NCBI RefSeq assembly: GCF_001612725.1
Contig: NZ_BDAZ01000026.1
Span: forward strand, 103,228-167,227
Length of the DNA: 64,000 bases
DNA from: Nocardia anaemiae NBRC 100462
GTDB taxonomy: Bacteria > Actinomycetota > Actinomycetes > Mycobacteriales > Mycobacteriaceae
Reading direction: 5' to 3'
Part shown: positions 8,838 through 18,900 of the stretch, one piece after another
How positions within the stretch are numbered: the stretch's first letter is position 1
Layout of the letters: each line of letters starts with the position of its first letter
Notes under the pieces: model-generated
Told to the model about the DNA's origin: nothing
The model's input: the letters and a program-made list of their open reading frames with translations, nothing else
Databases searched by the model: none
Translations under genes and position numbers: made by a program

Positions 8838-9629
8838 TCAGCTGGTGCCGGAAACCCCGTCCTGACCGGGTGAATCGCCGGTGCGGGTCAGGATGGTGCG
8901 CAGAACCAATTCGGGGTCATCGATCATCGGGACGTGTCCGACACCGGGCAGGACCTCGAACGTGACGCCCGGCAGGCGCTGCTGGGCGATCGCGCCATTG
9001 ACCGCTACCGGAAAGATGCGGTCGGCCTGCGACCAGGCCACGGTGATCGGGCAAGGTAGTCGCTCGAATTCCGCGATCGCATCTCGGGTGTTGAGTAGAT
9101 CGTCGGTGACCGTACAGCCGAGCAGATCGGCGACGATGCCCTCGGCCGCCGATGGTTCGAGGCGATCGCCGTGTTCGGCGATGACCCGCAAGGCCAAGCG
9201 CCGCACCAGCGATGACCGCAGCGTGAGCGGTGCGAGCGGTCGGGTCACGCGCGCGAAAGCGACATTGCGCGCGATGGTGGCGGAGGAATCGGCGTGCCCT
9301 GTTCCGCCCGCATCCCAGAATCCGGCCGGTGAGAGCGCGCAGACAGTGCGTGCCCGTCCCCTGCGTGCCAACTCGACCGCGGTCCACCCACCGAGCGAGT
9401 TTCCGACCAGATGCACTGTCGCCCAGCCGTTTTCATCGAGCAGCCGTTCGACCTCATCGACAAAGTCGGCAATCCGCGCCGGGCGCCGCGACACCGCCGC
9501 CCCACCCCGATGCCCCAGCGCGGTCGGCGCGAGCACCTGGAACCGGGCCGACAGCTTCGGAATCAACGGATCCCACACCCGTGCCGACATCGCCACCCCG
9601 TGCAACAGCACCAGCGGCTCACCGCTCAT
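8838..9629 (-). CDS. Alpha/beta hydrolase
   Basis: A 263-residue alpha/beta-hydrolase fold enzyme. LVLLHGVAMSARVWDPL is the oxyanion loop, HLVGNSLGGWTAVEL the nucleophile elbow with serine, SQADRIFPV the acid loop and LPGVGHVPMIDDP the catalytic histidine. The architecture is that of esterases or C-C hydrolases; the substrate cannot be told. The ATG at 9629 lies inside the end of the upstream GlcG-like gene (11-base overlap), so the two are translationally coupled. The glycine in front of the nucleophile is replaced (GNSLGG), which is common in this superfamily. Confidence 0.85.
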   Translation of the reverse strand: MSGEPLVLLHGVAMSARVWDPLIPKLSARFQVLAPTALGHRGGAAVSRRPARIADFVDEVERLLDENGWATVHLVGNSLGGWTAVELARRGRARTVCALSPAGFWDAGGTGHADSSATIARNVAFARVTRPLAPLTLRSSLVRRLALRVIAEHGDRLEPSAAEGIVADLLGCTVTDDLLNTRDAIAEFERLPCPITVAWSQADRIFPVAVNGAIAQQRLPGVTFEVLPGVGHVPMIDDPELVLRTILTRTGDSPGQDGVSGTS

Positions 9630-10122
9630 CGCGCCCGTCCGACATCGACTCCTGCCACCGCTGCACCGCTGTTTGCACGGCCGCCTCGTCTTCGAGGGCA
9701 TGGGCGCCGGACGCGCCCGCGGCACCGAGGATCAACTCCCCTTCGGTGACCAGAACTCCGCCTGCCCATGGGACGAAGTCGCCGCCGTAGAGGTGTTGGA
9801 TGCTGTCCACGATCCCGCCGGGCAGTTCGATCTGGCCGGAGGGTCGCAAGGCCAGCAGCGCGGTACGCGCCTTGGCCACCGCGATTCGGCTGGTCATGGG
9901 CATACCGCCGTCGCCACGCCGCAGGGCGATCACCTCACCCGCGAGGTCGACAACCGCCACCGCCAGCGGCGCGAACCCGCGCTCGGCACCGACCGCCAAC
10001 GCGGTCTGCACCAACCAATCCGCATCGGCCGACTTCAGTCCAGGAAAGCGTGGAGTACCAGACACGAACCCGAAACTAACGGTGATAGCCGCGGCCGTCA
10101 AAGCATCCGCCGCGGCAACCAT
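9619..10122 (-). CDS. GlcG/HbpS-family protein
   Basis: The 167-residue protein has the GlcG/HbpS layout: an N-terminal helix, AVAVVDLAGEVIALRRGDG, then SRIAVAKARTALLAL, and the glycine-rich end HLYGGDFVPWAGGVLV. Streptomyces HbpS binds haem and works with a sensor kinase, while GlcG accompanies glycolate genes. No signal peptide is visible here, so a cytosolic role is more likely. It is transcribed together with the hydrolase gene that overlaps its 3' end. A 26-bp inverted repeat lies just upstream in the divergent promoter region and may control it. Confidence 0.78.
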   Translation of the reverse strand: MVAAADALTAAAITVSFGFVSGTPRFPGLKSADADWLVQTALAVGAERGFAPLAVAVVDLAGEVIALRRGDGGMPMTSRIAVAKARTALLALRPSGQIELPGGIVDSIQHLYGGDFVPWAGGVLVTEGELILGAAGASGAHALEDEAAVQTAVQRWQESMSDGRDER

Positions 10123-10146
10123 GATCTCGTAGGTCGAGACCGGTGA

Positions 10147-10172
10147 TTGACAGCAAATGGTCTACCTGTCAA
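10147..10172. promoter_or_regulatory. Inverted repeat between divergent glcG-like and DUF3556 genes
   Basis: TTGACAG, 12 bases, CTGTCAA forms a perfect 7-bp inverted repeat in the 119-bp divergent spacer. The geometry fits a TetR- or MarR-type dimer. No regulator gene is adjacent, so the binding protein is unknown. The left arm also resembles a -35 hexamer (TTGACA). Confidence 0.45.
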
Positions 10173-10241
10173 CGTATCGGAGCACATCGGATGCCGTGAT
10201 TCGAGTTGGTGCTCCGGTGTCGGCGAATCGGAGCGTGCTTG

Positions 10242-11969
10242 ATGGGGTTTCTCGAACCCGACCTGCCTGTGGTCGATATGGCGGAGTGGAGCAAGGGCAC
10301 TCGAAGTGAGCGGATCCGGCCCATGGCGCGTCATTGGGCCGAGGTGGGTTTCGGGACGCCGATCGCGTTGCATTTGTTCTATGTCGGCAAGGTCTGTCTC
10401 TATATTCTCGGTGGCTGGCTTATCGTGTTGTCCACCAAGGGGATCTATGGATTCGCGAACGTCGACGCATGGTGGTCCGAGCCGATCGTCTTCGAGAAGG
10501 TTGTGCTGTATACGCTGCTGTTCGAGGTGGTCGGGCTCGGGTGCGGGTTCGGTCCGTTGAACAACAGGTTCTTTCCGCCGATGGGGTCGATTCTGTATTG
10601 GTTGCGGCCCAAGACCATTCGGCTGCCGCCGTGGCCGGGCGTCGTACCGCTCACCAAGGGCACCGAGCGTTCGCCGGTGGATATCGTGCTGTACGCGGCA
10701 TTATTGGTGATGACAGTGGTCGCCTTGCTATCCGACGGAACCGGTGCGGTGCCGGAGTTGGATACGACGGTCGGACTGTTGCCGGTGTGGCAGATCGCCG
10801 CGATTCTCGGCCTGCTGGCGCTGATCGGGTTGCGCGACAAGGTAATTTTCCTGGCGGCGCGCGGCGAGGTCTATGCCACGCTCGCCGTCACCTTCCTTTT
10901 CGCCGCCGATATGGTCGTCGCCGCGAAGCTGGTCTTCTTGGTGATCTGGATGGGTGCGGCGACATCGAAGCTGAACAAGCACTTTCCGTTCGTGGTGTCC
11001 ACGATGATGTCCAATAGCCCAGTTTTCCGGCAAAAGTCGCTCAAGCGCAAGTTCTTCGAGAATTTTCCCGACGACCTGCGGCCCGGTCGGCTGTCCCGCA
11101 TCTTCGCGCACGGCGGTACGGCCGTCGAGATGTGTATTCCGTTGGTGCTGTTGTTCTCTCACGGCGGCTGGCTGACGGCGGTCGCCGCAATAGTGATGGT
11201 GTGCTTCCATCTGGCGATCCTGACCGCCATTCCGATGGGTGTCCCGCTGGAATGGAACGTCTTCATGATCTTCGGTGTGCTCGTATTGTTCGTCGCGCAC
11301 GCCGATCTCGGCATCAGCGATCTGCATCATCCGGTGCCGGTAGTGCTGCTGTTCCTGGTGATCGCGGGCATCGTGATCGCCGGAAACCTTTTCCCGCACC
11401 AGATTTCGTTCCTACCGGGCATGCGCTATTACGCCGGTAACTGGGACACCACGATGTGGTGCATCAAACCCTCCGCGGCCGAAAAGATCGGCCGCGGCAT
11501 CGTCGCGATCGCCAGCATGCCGCAGGCCCAGCTGGAACGGTTCTACGGCAAGGACCGCGCCCAGATCCCGATGTTCATGGGATATGCCTTCCGCGCCATG
11601 AACACTCACGGCCGCGCCCTGTTCACCCTCGTGCATCGAGCCATGCCATCCGGCCACGAGGACGAATACACCCTCACCGACGGCGAACGCATCTGCAGCA
11701 CCGCCCTCGGCTGGAATTTCGGCGACGGCCATATGCACAACGAACAACTCATCACGGCCATGCAAGAGCGCTGCCATTTCGACCCCGGCGAAGTCCGGGT
11801 AGTCATCCTCGACGCCCAACCCATCCACAAACAAACCCAGTCCTATCGCCTGGTCGACGCCGCCACCGGCGAATTCGAACGCGGCACAGTAAATATCGCC
11901 GACATGGTCACCCGCCAACCCTGGGCCGACGACGTTCCCGTCCACGTCACCCACACCGATCGGGACTGA
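10242..11969 (+). CDS. DUF3556 multi-pass membrane protein
   Basis: The 575-residue protein has about ten hydrophobic segments in its first 400 residues and a soluble C-terminal region of about 150 residues rich in histidine and aspartate (NFGDGHMHNEQLITAM). The whole layout matches the DUF3556 transmembrane proteins of mycobacteria and nocardiae. Its first half recalls HTTM/vitamin-K-carboxylase-like membrane proteins (GAATSKLNKHFPFV). The function is unknown; a role at the mycolate-containing envelope is only a guess. The ATG at 10242, after GGAG, gives the usual N-terminus MGFLEPDLPVVDMAEWS. An upstream GTG at 10206 is less likely. Confidence 0.82.
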   Translation: MGFLEPDLPVVDMAEWSKGTRSERIRPMARHWAEVGFGTPIALHLFYVGKVCLYILGGWLIVLSTKGIYGFANVDAWWSEPIVFEKVVLYTLLFEVVGLGCGFGPLNNRFFPPMGSILYWLRPKTIRLPPWPGVVPLTKGTERSPVDIVLYAALLVMTVVALLSDGTGAVPELDTTVGLLPVWQIAAILGLLALIGLRDKVIFLAARGEVYATLAVTFLFAADMVVAAKLVFLVIWMGAATSKLNKHFPFVVSTMMSNSPVFRQKSLKRKFFENFPDDLRPGRLSRIFAHGGTAVEMCIPLVLLFSHGGWLTAVAAIVMVCFHLAILTAIPMGVPLEWNVFMIFGVLVLFVAHADLGISDLHHPVPVVLLFLVIAGIVIAGNLFPHQISFLPGMRYYAGNWDTTMWCIKPSAAEKIGRGIVAIASMPQAQLERFYGKDRAQIPMFMGYAFRAMNTHGRALFTLVHRAMPSGHEDEYTLTDGERICSTALGWNFGDGHMHNEQLITAMQERCHFDPGEVRVVILDAQPIHKQTQSYRLVDAATGEFERGTVNIADMVTRQPWADDVPVHVTHTDRD

Positions 11970-12038
11970 CCGAAGAAGCCCCTCAGCTTCGCGACACCAA
12001 AGGGCTTCCCGCTTTGGGCACTGCGGCTCTAGCGCGCC

Positions 12039-12830
12039 TCACCCGATCCAGTCGGTCAACAGCTGATCGCTTCTGCCGGTGCGGATTTCGGTTTCGAGCC
12101 AGGTGTTGACGACGGTGTTGAAGAAGGTGTCGCCCTTGGGCAGGAGGTAGGCCTTGGGGGCGGAGTCGAAGGGAGTGTCGGGGTGTAGGACCTGGAGGGT
12201 GGGGTGGGTGCGTTGGCGGTAGCGGCCCTCGACCGAGTCGGTGACGAAGACGTCGGCGTTGTGCTGTTCGAGCTGGTCGTAAATGGTGAGGTTATCCGGC
12301 CAGATGGTCAGTTGGGCCGCCGGGAAGTTGGTGCGGGCGAAGGCCTCGTTGGTGCCGCCGCGGTTGACGATCACCCGGACCTCGGGGCGGTTGATCTGAT
12401 CGACGGTGGCGTAGTCGGCGGCGTCGGTGCGGCGCACGACGGGGGTCTTGCCGTCGATGGAGGTGGGGATGGAGAAGTCGGCGACGATGCGGCGGGCCGG
12501 GGTGTCGGAGATGCCGCCGACGGCGATATCGCAGCGTGCGAGGAAGTCGTCGGTCAGGGTGGACCAGGTCGTCGGAATCCATTGCGGGACAACATGTAAG
12601 GTAGCGGCGAGGTCGGTGGCGAGGGTGATGTCGACGCCGCGGTAGGTGCCGTCGTCTTCGCGCAGGGTATAGGGCGGGTAGTCGCCGGTGGTGCAGACGC
12701 GCAACACGCCCGACTGCTGCACGGTGAGCAGATGCGACGCCTCCTGGGCGGTCGCGACGGGCCCGGTGGCGAGCAACCAGCCCAGGGTCGACAGGACGGC
12801 TATCGGCAGATATCGGAGCGGTCGGCGCAT
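12039..12830 (-). CDS. Exported PheC-like / family 3 solute-binding protein
   Basis: The 263-residue product starts with a signal peptide (RYLPIAVLSTLGWLLATG, then VATAQEA). It is a type-II periplasmic-binding fold: VLRVCTTGDYPPYTLR, YRGVDITLATDLAATL and CDIAVGGISDTPARR. The closest pattern is the cyclohexadienyl dehydratase (PheC) subgroup, which turned a solute-binding fold into an enzyme making phenylpyruvate. IDGKTPVVRR and VIVNRGGTNEAF are also PheC-like. No ABC permease or ATPase gene is nearby, which favours an enzyme or orphan receptor. Whether the catalytic acid is present cannot be decided here. Confidence 0.75.
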   Translation of the reverse strand: MRRPLRYLPIAVLSTLGWLLATGPVATAQEASHLLTVQQSGVLRVCTTGDYPPYTLREDDGTYRGVDITLATDLAATLHVVPQWIPTTWSTLTDDFLARCDIAVGGISDTPARRIVADFSIPTSIDGKTPVVRRTDAADYATVDQINRPEVRVIVNRGGTNEAFARTNFPAAQLTIWPDNLTIYDQLEQHNADVFVTDSVEGRYRQRTHPTLQVLHPDTPFDSAPKAYLLPKGDTFFNTVVNTWLETEIRTGRSDQLLTDWIG

Positions 12831-12937
12831 CGAGACAGGCTAACCGACCTGATAGTCGGCTGAGAACCCGACGATTGGGACACTTCCCAGCCGATGCCGA
12901 CCGTTGATACTGGTAGTCACCCACGAAGGAGTTCGAC

Positions 12938-13219
12938 ATGAGCCTTATCGGCACCTTGCTCGGGTTAGCCCTGACGGTATTCATCCTGCTGCTGCTCGCC
13001 CGGCTGGTATTCGATTGGGTAGGGGTGCTCGCCGATGGCAGGCACCCCCAGTGGGTGAATCGCGCCCGCGACCTGAGCCACGCCGCGACCGAACCGGTGA
13101 TCGCCCCGGTGCGCCGGTACCTACAGCCGGTCCGGCTTGGCGGACTCTCCATCGATCTGGCGTTCACCGTGGTGTTCATCATCGCCCTGGTCCTGCGTCA
13201 GATCTTCTTCAGCCTGTAA
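12938..13219 (+). CDS. YggT-family membrane protein
   Basis: A 93-residue protein with two membrane helices (TLLGLALTVFILLLLARLVF near the start and LAFTVVFIIALVLRQIFF at the end) around a loop with the conserved PVRRYLQP segment. This is the YggT family. In actinobacteria YggT usually lies next to sepF in the division cluster and is linked to cell envelope growth; here it stands elsewhere. The ATG follows AAGGAG. The next gene starts three bases after the stop and is probably in the same operon. Confidence 0.88.
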   Translation: MSLIGTLLGLALTVFILLLLARLVFDWVGVLADGRHPQWVNRARDLSHAATEPVIAPVRRYLQPVRLGGLSIDLAFTVVFIIALVLRQIFFSL

Positions 13220-13222
13220 GCG

Positions 13223-13981
13223 ATGGAATCCATCGCCTACGGCCCACACCGCGACCAGGTGGCCGACTTGTATCTGCCCGCCGCGGACGGTCCGGCGCCG
13301 CTCGTCGTGGTGCTGCACGGTGGATTCTGGCGCGCCCAGTTCGACCGCGCGCATGCCAAGCCGCAGGCACAGGCGCTGGCCGCACTCGGATACGCGGTCG
13401 CCAACCTCGAGTATCGCCGGGTCGGCGACGGGGGCGGTTGGCCGACAACCTTCGACGATGTCGCGCGGGCACTCGATGTTCTGCCCGGTTTGATCGAGGA
13501 CGCACGCCCGGGCCGCATCGACCAGGACCGCATCCTCTACATCGGGCATTCCGCGGGCGGCCATCTGGCGTTATGGGCTTCCCTGCGGCATCGGCTGCCG
13601 AGCGAAAGTGCTTGCCACACCGAGGTTCCACCGCGAGTGGCCGGTGTCGTGGCCTTGGCACCGGCGGCGAATCTGGTCGATGCCTATCACCGCGGCAATG
13701 GCCAGGGCGCGGTCGCCGAATTGCTCGGCGGCGGGCCACGAGACTTTCCCGAGCGCTACGCGGCCACCGACCCATCGGTGCTCGGCGGCGCGGACATCCC
13801 CATCGTCGTGGTGCACGGCGATCGCGACCAGCGGCTGCCGATCGAAATGGCGCGCGAGTACTGCGCGAAATCCGGCGCAGAACTCGTCGAGCTGCCCGGG
13901 ATCGGACATTTCGAGCTCATCGATCCCGATTCCGCCGCATGGCCTTTCGTCGTACAGGCGCTGCGTAGGTGCATCGACTGA
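13223..13981 (+). CDS. Alpha/beta hydrolase with HGGFW motif (esterase/formamidase-like)
   Basis: The 252-residue enzyme has LVVVLHGGFWRAQFD as oxyanion loop; HGGxW is the signature of kynurenine-formamidase-type and related esterases. ILYIGHSAGGHLALWAS holds the nucleophile serine, VVVHGDRDQRLP the aspartate and GIGHFELIDPDS the histidine. The complete triad makes it a probable active serine hydrolase of the cytosol. It follows yggT after three bases, so it depends on the same promoter, although no functional link is apparent. Other tryptophan-pathway genes are absent from the window, which speaks against a dedicated formamidase. Confidence 0.82.
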   Translation: MESIAYGPHRDQVADLYLPAADGPAPLVVVLHGGFWRAQFDRAHAKPQAQALAALGYAVANLEYRRVGDGGGWPTTFDDVARALDVLPGLIEDARPGRIDQDRILYIGHSAGGHLALWASLRHRLPSESACHTEVPPRVAGVVALAPAANLVDAYHRGNGQGAVAELLGGGPRDFPERYAATDPSVLGGADIPIVVVHGDRDQRLPIEMAREYCAKSGAELVELPGIGHFELIDPDSAAWPFVVQALRRCID

Positions 13982-14215
13982 TCGAGGCGGTTGCGAGTCG
14001 GATCCGCGGGGTCGAAGAGCACGCGGACTCGCCCGCGCTACCGCACGAATTCACTCGGATCCTCGCGCAACATATCGCTGTCCGCGTGCAAGGTTCGCCG
14101 CGATACCGGGTCGCCCCCGGCAGAGGCTCCGCATTGTGTGTGACTCGATAACCGACCGGAACGGCCATGTCTCCCAACATCATCGGTCGTGAGTTGCGCT
14201 GTAAGATCAGGTCTC

Positions 14216-15961
14216 ATGGGTTGGGAAGCCGGGCCCGGTGCAGCAGACGGCTCGCGCGGCGACCTGACCGGACGCTGGACTGCCGCGCTGACAGGTGGGG
14301 CGCGTGATCATGTGGTATCGACGAGTGCGGGTGGGGCGCGCATGCTGCTGACACGGCTGGCCATGGAGTTCGAAATCGCAACGCAGACAGCCGAATCCGC
14401 TGATCGGGTGGCCGAGTTGGGGGCGGAGTTGGCGCGGTCGCATTTCGTCGGCGACGAGGTGCTCGGTCGCAGCATCGCGGCACTAAGCACGCATTTCACC
14501 AAAACGGGCACCATCACGGCGGATCGGCTGGCCGATTTGCTCGCCGCATTCACGAATGGCTATATCCGCGCATTCCGGGCATGGTTGCTCGCCGAGCAGG
14601 AGGACGTCCGGGCCGCCGAAATCGCCGCTCGACGCGCCGTCGCCGAAAAGTTGCGCGCGAGTGAGGCGCGGCTGCGATATCGCGCCCACCACGATCAGCT
14701 GACCGGCCTGCCGAATCGGACGAAATTCATCGACGCGCTCGCCACCGCCTTCGCCGATCCGAGTGCCGATTTCGGCCTCTGCTATCTCGACCTCGACCAT
14801 TTCAAACTCGTCAACGACACCTTCGGACACGCATTCGGCGACCAATTGCTCATCCAGGTCGCCGCCCGCCTACGCGCCTGCGCCCAACCCGGTCAACTGG
14901 TGGCGCGCATGGGTGGCGACGAATTCGTCATCCTGGTCCCGCAATTCGGCGAAACCGTCGCCGCGGTCGCGAAGCACATGCTCGACGCGCTTACCCAACC
15001 GTTCGAGATCGACGGCCACCACCTCACCGTCACCGCGAGCATCGGTGTCATGGAAGGACGCACCGAGCACACCACCGCCGATGAACTCCTGCAGGCCGTC
15101 GATACCACCATGTACTGGGCCAAAGCGGCGGGTCGCGCCCGCTATGCGGTCTTCGACGCCGATCGCGGCCGCCGCGAACACACCCGCGCCGAACTCTCGG
15201 CCGCCATGCCCGCCGCCCTGCTCCGCGATGAACTATTCCTGGACTACCAGCCCATCGTCGCCCTCGCCGACCAGCGGATGATCGCGGTCGAGGCCCTGGT
15301 GCGCTGGCGGCATCCGGAACTCGGCGTACTCGCCCCGGCGCAATTCGTGGACCTCGCCGAGGACAACGGCCATATCGGCGCATTGGGCGCGCAGGTGCTC
15401 GAGCGCGCGTGTCGCGACAGCCGGGACTGGCACGACCGCTTTCCCGGCCGGACGCCGATCGTGAGCGTCAATGTCTCCGCCGCCGAGGTGGCGGACCCGA
15501 CCTGGCTGGATCGGGTCCAGGACGTCATCGCCGAGACCGGCATCGCACCGGACCGACTGCAACTCGAACTGACCGAGCGGGCCTTCATGCACACCACCGG
15601 TCGGCCGCTGCAGGCATTGCGCACGTTGTCCGAGGCCGGTGTCCGCATCGCGATCGACGATTTCGGCACCGGCTATTCCAATCTCGCCTACCTGGGCCAG
15701 CTGCCGCTCGATGTCGTCAAACTCGCGGGACCGTTCATCCGCTGTATCCGCACCCCGGAATCGCCCGGTGCCACCGATCTGCTGGTGCTCGAATCCATTA
15801 TCGAACTCACTCATGCCCTCGGGTTCACCCTGACCGCCGAATGCGTCGAAACGCAATATCAGGCCGATCGGCTCGAATCGCTCGGCTGCGACAGCGCACA
15901 GGGCTGGCTCTTCCACCGGCCCATGCCCGTCGCGGAGATCACCGAGCTGCTTTCCGGCTGA
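14216..15961 (+). CDS. GGDEF-EAL cyclic-di-GMP protein
   Basis: The 581-residue protein starts with about 140 helical residues without a recognised sensor fold. A GGDEF domain with intact ARMGGDEFVIL follows, then an EAL domain (VEALVRWRHPELG, SVNVSA, ELTERAF, DDFGTGYSNLAYL, AECVET). No membrane helix is seen. The allosteric RxxD site before GGDEF is absent (QPGQ in its place). In the EAL domain the usual KID tripeptide reads KLA, so one acidic residue near the metal site is missing and phosphodiesterase activity may be weak. The ATG at 14216 is preferred to an in-frame GTG at 14189. It converges on pknK with six bases between stops. Confidence 0.92.
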   Translation: MGWEAGPGAADGSRGDLTGRWTAALTGGARDHVVSTSAGGARMLLTRLAMEFEIATQTAESADRVAELGAELARSHFVGDEVLGRSIAALSTHFTKTGTITADRLADLLAAFTNGYIRAFRAWLLAEQEDVRAAEIAARRAVAEKLRASEARLRYRAHHDQLTGLPNRTKFIDALATAFADPSADFGLCYLDLDHFKLVNDTFGHAFGDQLLIQVAARLRACAQPGQLVARMGGDEFVILVPQFGETVAAVAKHMLDALTQPFEIDGHHLTVTASIGVMEGRTEHTTADELLQAVDTTMYWAKAAGRARYAVFDADRGRREHTRAELSAAMPAALLRDELFLDYQPIVALADQRMIAVEALVRWRHPELGVLAPAQFVDLAEDNGHIGALGAQVLERACRDSRDWHDRFPGRTPIVSVNVSAAEVADPTWLDRVQDVIAETGIAPDRLQLELTERAFMHTTGRPLQALRTLSEAGVRIAIDDFGTGYSNLAYLGQLPLDVVKLAGPFIRCIRTPESPGATDLLVLESIIELTHALGFTLTAECVETQYQADRLESLGCDSAQGWLFHRPMPVAEITELLSG

Positions 15962-15967
15962 CGGGCA

Positions 15968-18900
15968 TCAGATTCGTTGCGCCGCATGAGCATTGACCAA
16001 GGCGAGCAGGAATTCCGTTGGCACATCGGGCCATTCGGGACGCAAACGTCCGGCGAGCTGATCTTCGTACACGGCCGCGAGTGTCGCGACGACGTATGGT
16101 CCACCGTCCAGCAGATAGCGCACCGATCCGAATTCGGCGCACTGGGCGGCTACCGTCGCCAACAACGTCTTGGCCTCATCGGTGCGGCCCGCGGCGGCCA
16201 GGCAGGCGATCAGCATTCGGCGTGCCTTCAGCAATTCCCTCGGCCGCTTGACGGATTCGAGCAGATCCACCCATTCCTGGGCCCATGCGCAGGCGAGTTC
16301 GGTCTTTTCCGGCGTTTCCGCGGCGAGCAGCAGCCGGATCGCGGTGAATTCCTCGTACAGGACCGTGAATTCGTCGATCGGGTCGACCGGCTCGCGGCGA
16401 TTTCCGTATTCGACAACGGGCAGTGGACCGAATTCCGGATGCGGCGGCAATCCGAGTCGCAGTCGCTCGTTCTCCACCTCGGCGCCCAGTCGCGGCAATG
16501 ACATCGAACGCGCGACGCGCGCACCCTCGTTCAATCTGCGAATCGCGGCCGCGCGATCGCCGCGCAATGCTTTGATGCGCGCCCCGACGACATAGCGCGC
16601 CAATTTGAAATCGACGACACCGGCTTCGGGTCCCAGCTTGTAGCCCTCATCGAGCAGCCGCTCCGCCTCCGCGACTTCCCCACGCTCATAGAGCAATTCG
16701 CCGAGCAGGGACCCGGCCAGCCGCGCGCCGTAGGAATGGCTGCCGCCGGATTGCTTGGCCACCTTCATCGCCCTACGGAAGTACTGCTCGGCCCTGGCGA
16801 TATCGAGTTGCAGGCTCGCGGCCAGCCCCAGAAAGCACAGGCCGTGAATATTGTTGTAGAAGCCCTTGTTCTGGCGCATATACGGGGCGGACCATTCCTG
16901 GATGCGCAGCGCCTCTTCGAAGTCGTAGCGATAGCCCGCGGCGAAGGTCGCGACATTCGCACCGATCGCCACCACATACGGCGACAGTTCCTCGGCCCGG
17001 AAGAAGCAGGGTGCCAGCATATCGTCGACTCCGGCCAGCGCGTCCGCGCGCACCGCGACCACCGCACGTACCACACCGGCCTCGGCCCGCAGCAGCGCGG
17101 TGCTGGCTTCGTCGAGTTCACCGAGGTCCAGCGTCGATTCGGCGAGGCGCAGCGCACGTTCGGCCGGTGCGGCCCGGTGCAGCAGGATATTGGCCCAGGC
17201 CAGATCCAGTTGTAGCCGCGGATGCGTTTCGATGATGGTGGCGGGCAGCTTGTTCACCAGACCGATGAGACTGGCGAACTGACCGTATTCGAGCAGCGAC
17301 ATCCCATCTCGCTCGACGATCTCGATGGCCCGCTGCTCGTCCCCGGCCAGCAGGGCATGATCGACGGCCTCGCTGACATGTCGATGCTCGGCCAGCCATC
17401 GGGAGGCCACCCGGTGCAGTTCGGTGGTCCGTTCGGGTCGATCGCGTTCCAGCCGCTGCTGCAGGAAATCCTGGAACAGGTGGTGGTAGCGGAACCAATT
17501 GCCGTCATCGAGCTTGCGCAGGAACAGATCCTGCAGTTCGATCTGCTCCAGCATCGCCTGGCCATCCGGTACGCCGGTGAGCGCCGAGGCGAGCTCACCG
17601 CAGATTCGCGGCGTGATCGAGGTCGCCACCATGAAGTCGACGTCGCTGCCGCGCAAGGACAGTGCCGCCAGTTGCAGTGCCGCGACCCAGCCTTCGGTGG
17701 ACTCGGTGAGGTCCTCGACATCGGCGCGATCCAGGTCGAGTCCGCCCAACTCGACCAGGAAGGTATGTGCTTCCGCGACATCGAAACGCAGAGCGCTGGG
17801 ACCTATTTCGACCAGTTCGTCGCGGGCCCGCATCGAACTCATCGGCAGTCCGGCCTGACTGCGGCTGGTGATCACCAGATGCAATGCGGGACTGCAGCCT
17901 TCGAGCAGAAACCGCAATGCGCGCGTAGTGGCCGGGTCGGTGGCGCAGTGCCAGTCGTCGATGACGACCACCACTTCCTCACCGCGCCGATCGATATCGT
18001 TGATCAACGAGGTCAGCACATAGCGTTCGGACGCGTCGCCGTGCTCCTCGAGCAGTTCGCCGAGTTCGCGCGCGAGCGAAGGTCGTGCGGCGCGAATGGC
18101 TTCGATCAGATGTGCGAGGAACCAGACGACATTGTTGTCGTCGTGATCGACGGTCAGCCAGGCCACCGCAGTGCCCTCGGCGGTCAGCGCCTCGCACCAT
18201 TGGGCGGCGAGGGTGGTTTTGCCGAATCCGGTGGGGCCGTGGATGACCGCGAGCCTGCGGTTGCGACCGTCGCGCAGCAGCGCGAGCAGCCGCTGGCGAT
18301 CGACCAGCGGGCGGTTGGCCACCGGTGGCCGCAAGCGGGTGGCGGGCACGGGTGGGGTGATGGTCGATGACGTCGCCGAGGTGCGGCGGCGGCCGGAGGT
18401 AGGCGTCGGCGACGGCCGATGTCCGACGGGTTCGGCGGCCGGTAACGGGATCGGCATGTCATCGGGCGGCAGGCCGTGCCGCTCCTGGATCTCGCGCAGT
18501 TGCGCACCGAATTCGGCTGCACTGGAAGGCCGTTCGGAACGCTCGCGAGACATCGCGGCTTCGATGGCGGCGGTCACGTCCGGAGGCAGCCCTGCCTCCC
18601 CCAGATCCGGTATCGGCTGTTTGGTGATGCGCAGGAACTGGGCGACCAACTGCTCACCATTGCGGCGCTCGAAGACAGCGTGACCGGTGCTGGCGCAGAA
18701 CAGCGTCGAGGCCAGGCTGTAGATATCGGAGGTCACGTCCGGGACGTGCCCCTGCAGCACCTCGGGCGCGGTGAAGGCCGGGGAACCGGTGATCGTGCCC
18801 GCCGTTGTCTCGAAACCGCCGACCAACCGTGCGATGCCGAAATCGGCCAACTGCGGTTCACCGTATTCGGTGAGCAGGATATTGCCGGGTTTCACATCGC

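Noticed and set aside
13969..14151. Possible 60-residue protein after the esterase gene
   Set aside because: No ribosome site and no resemblance; it overlaps the esterase end. The 230-bp spacer before the GGDEF-EAL gene shows nothing convincing.
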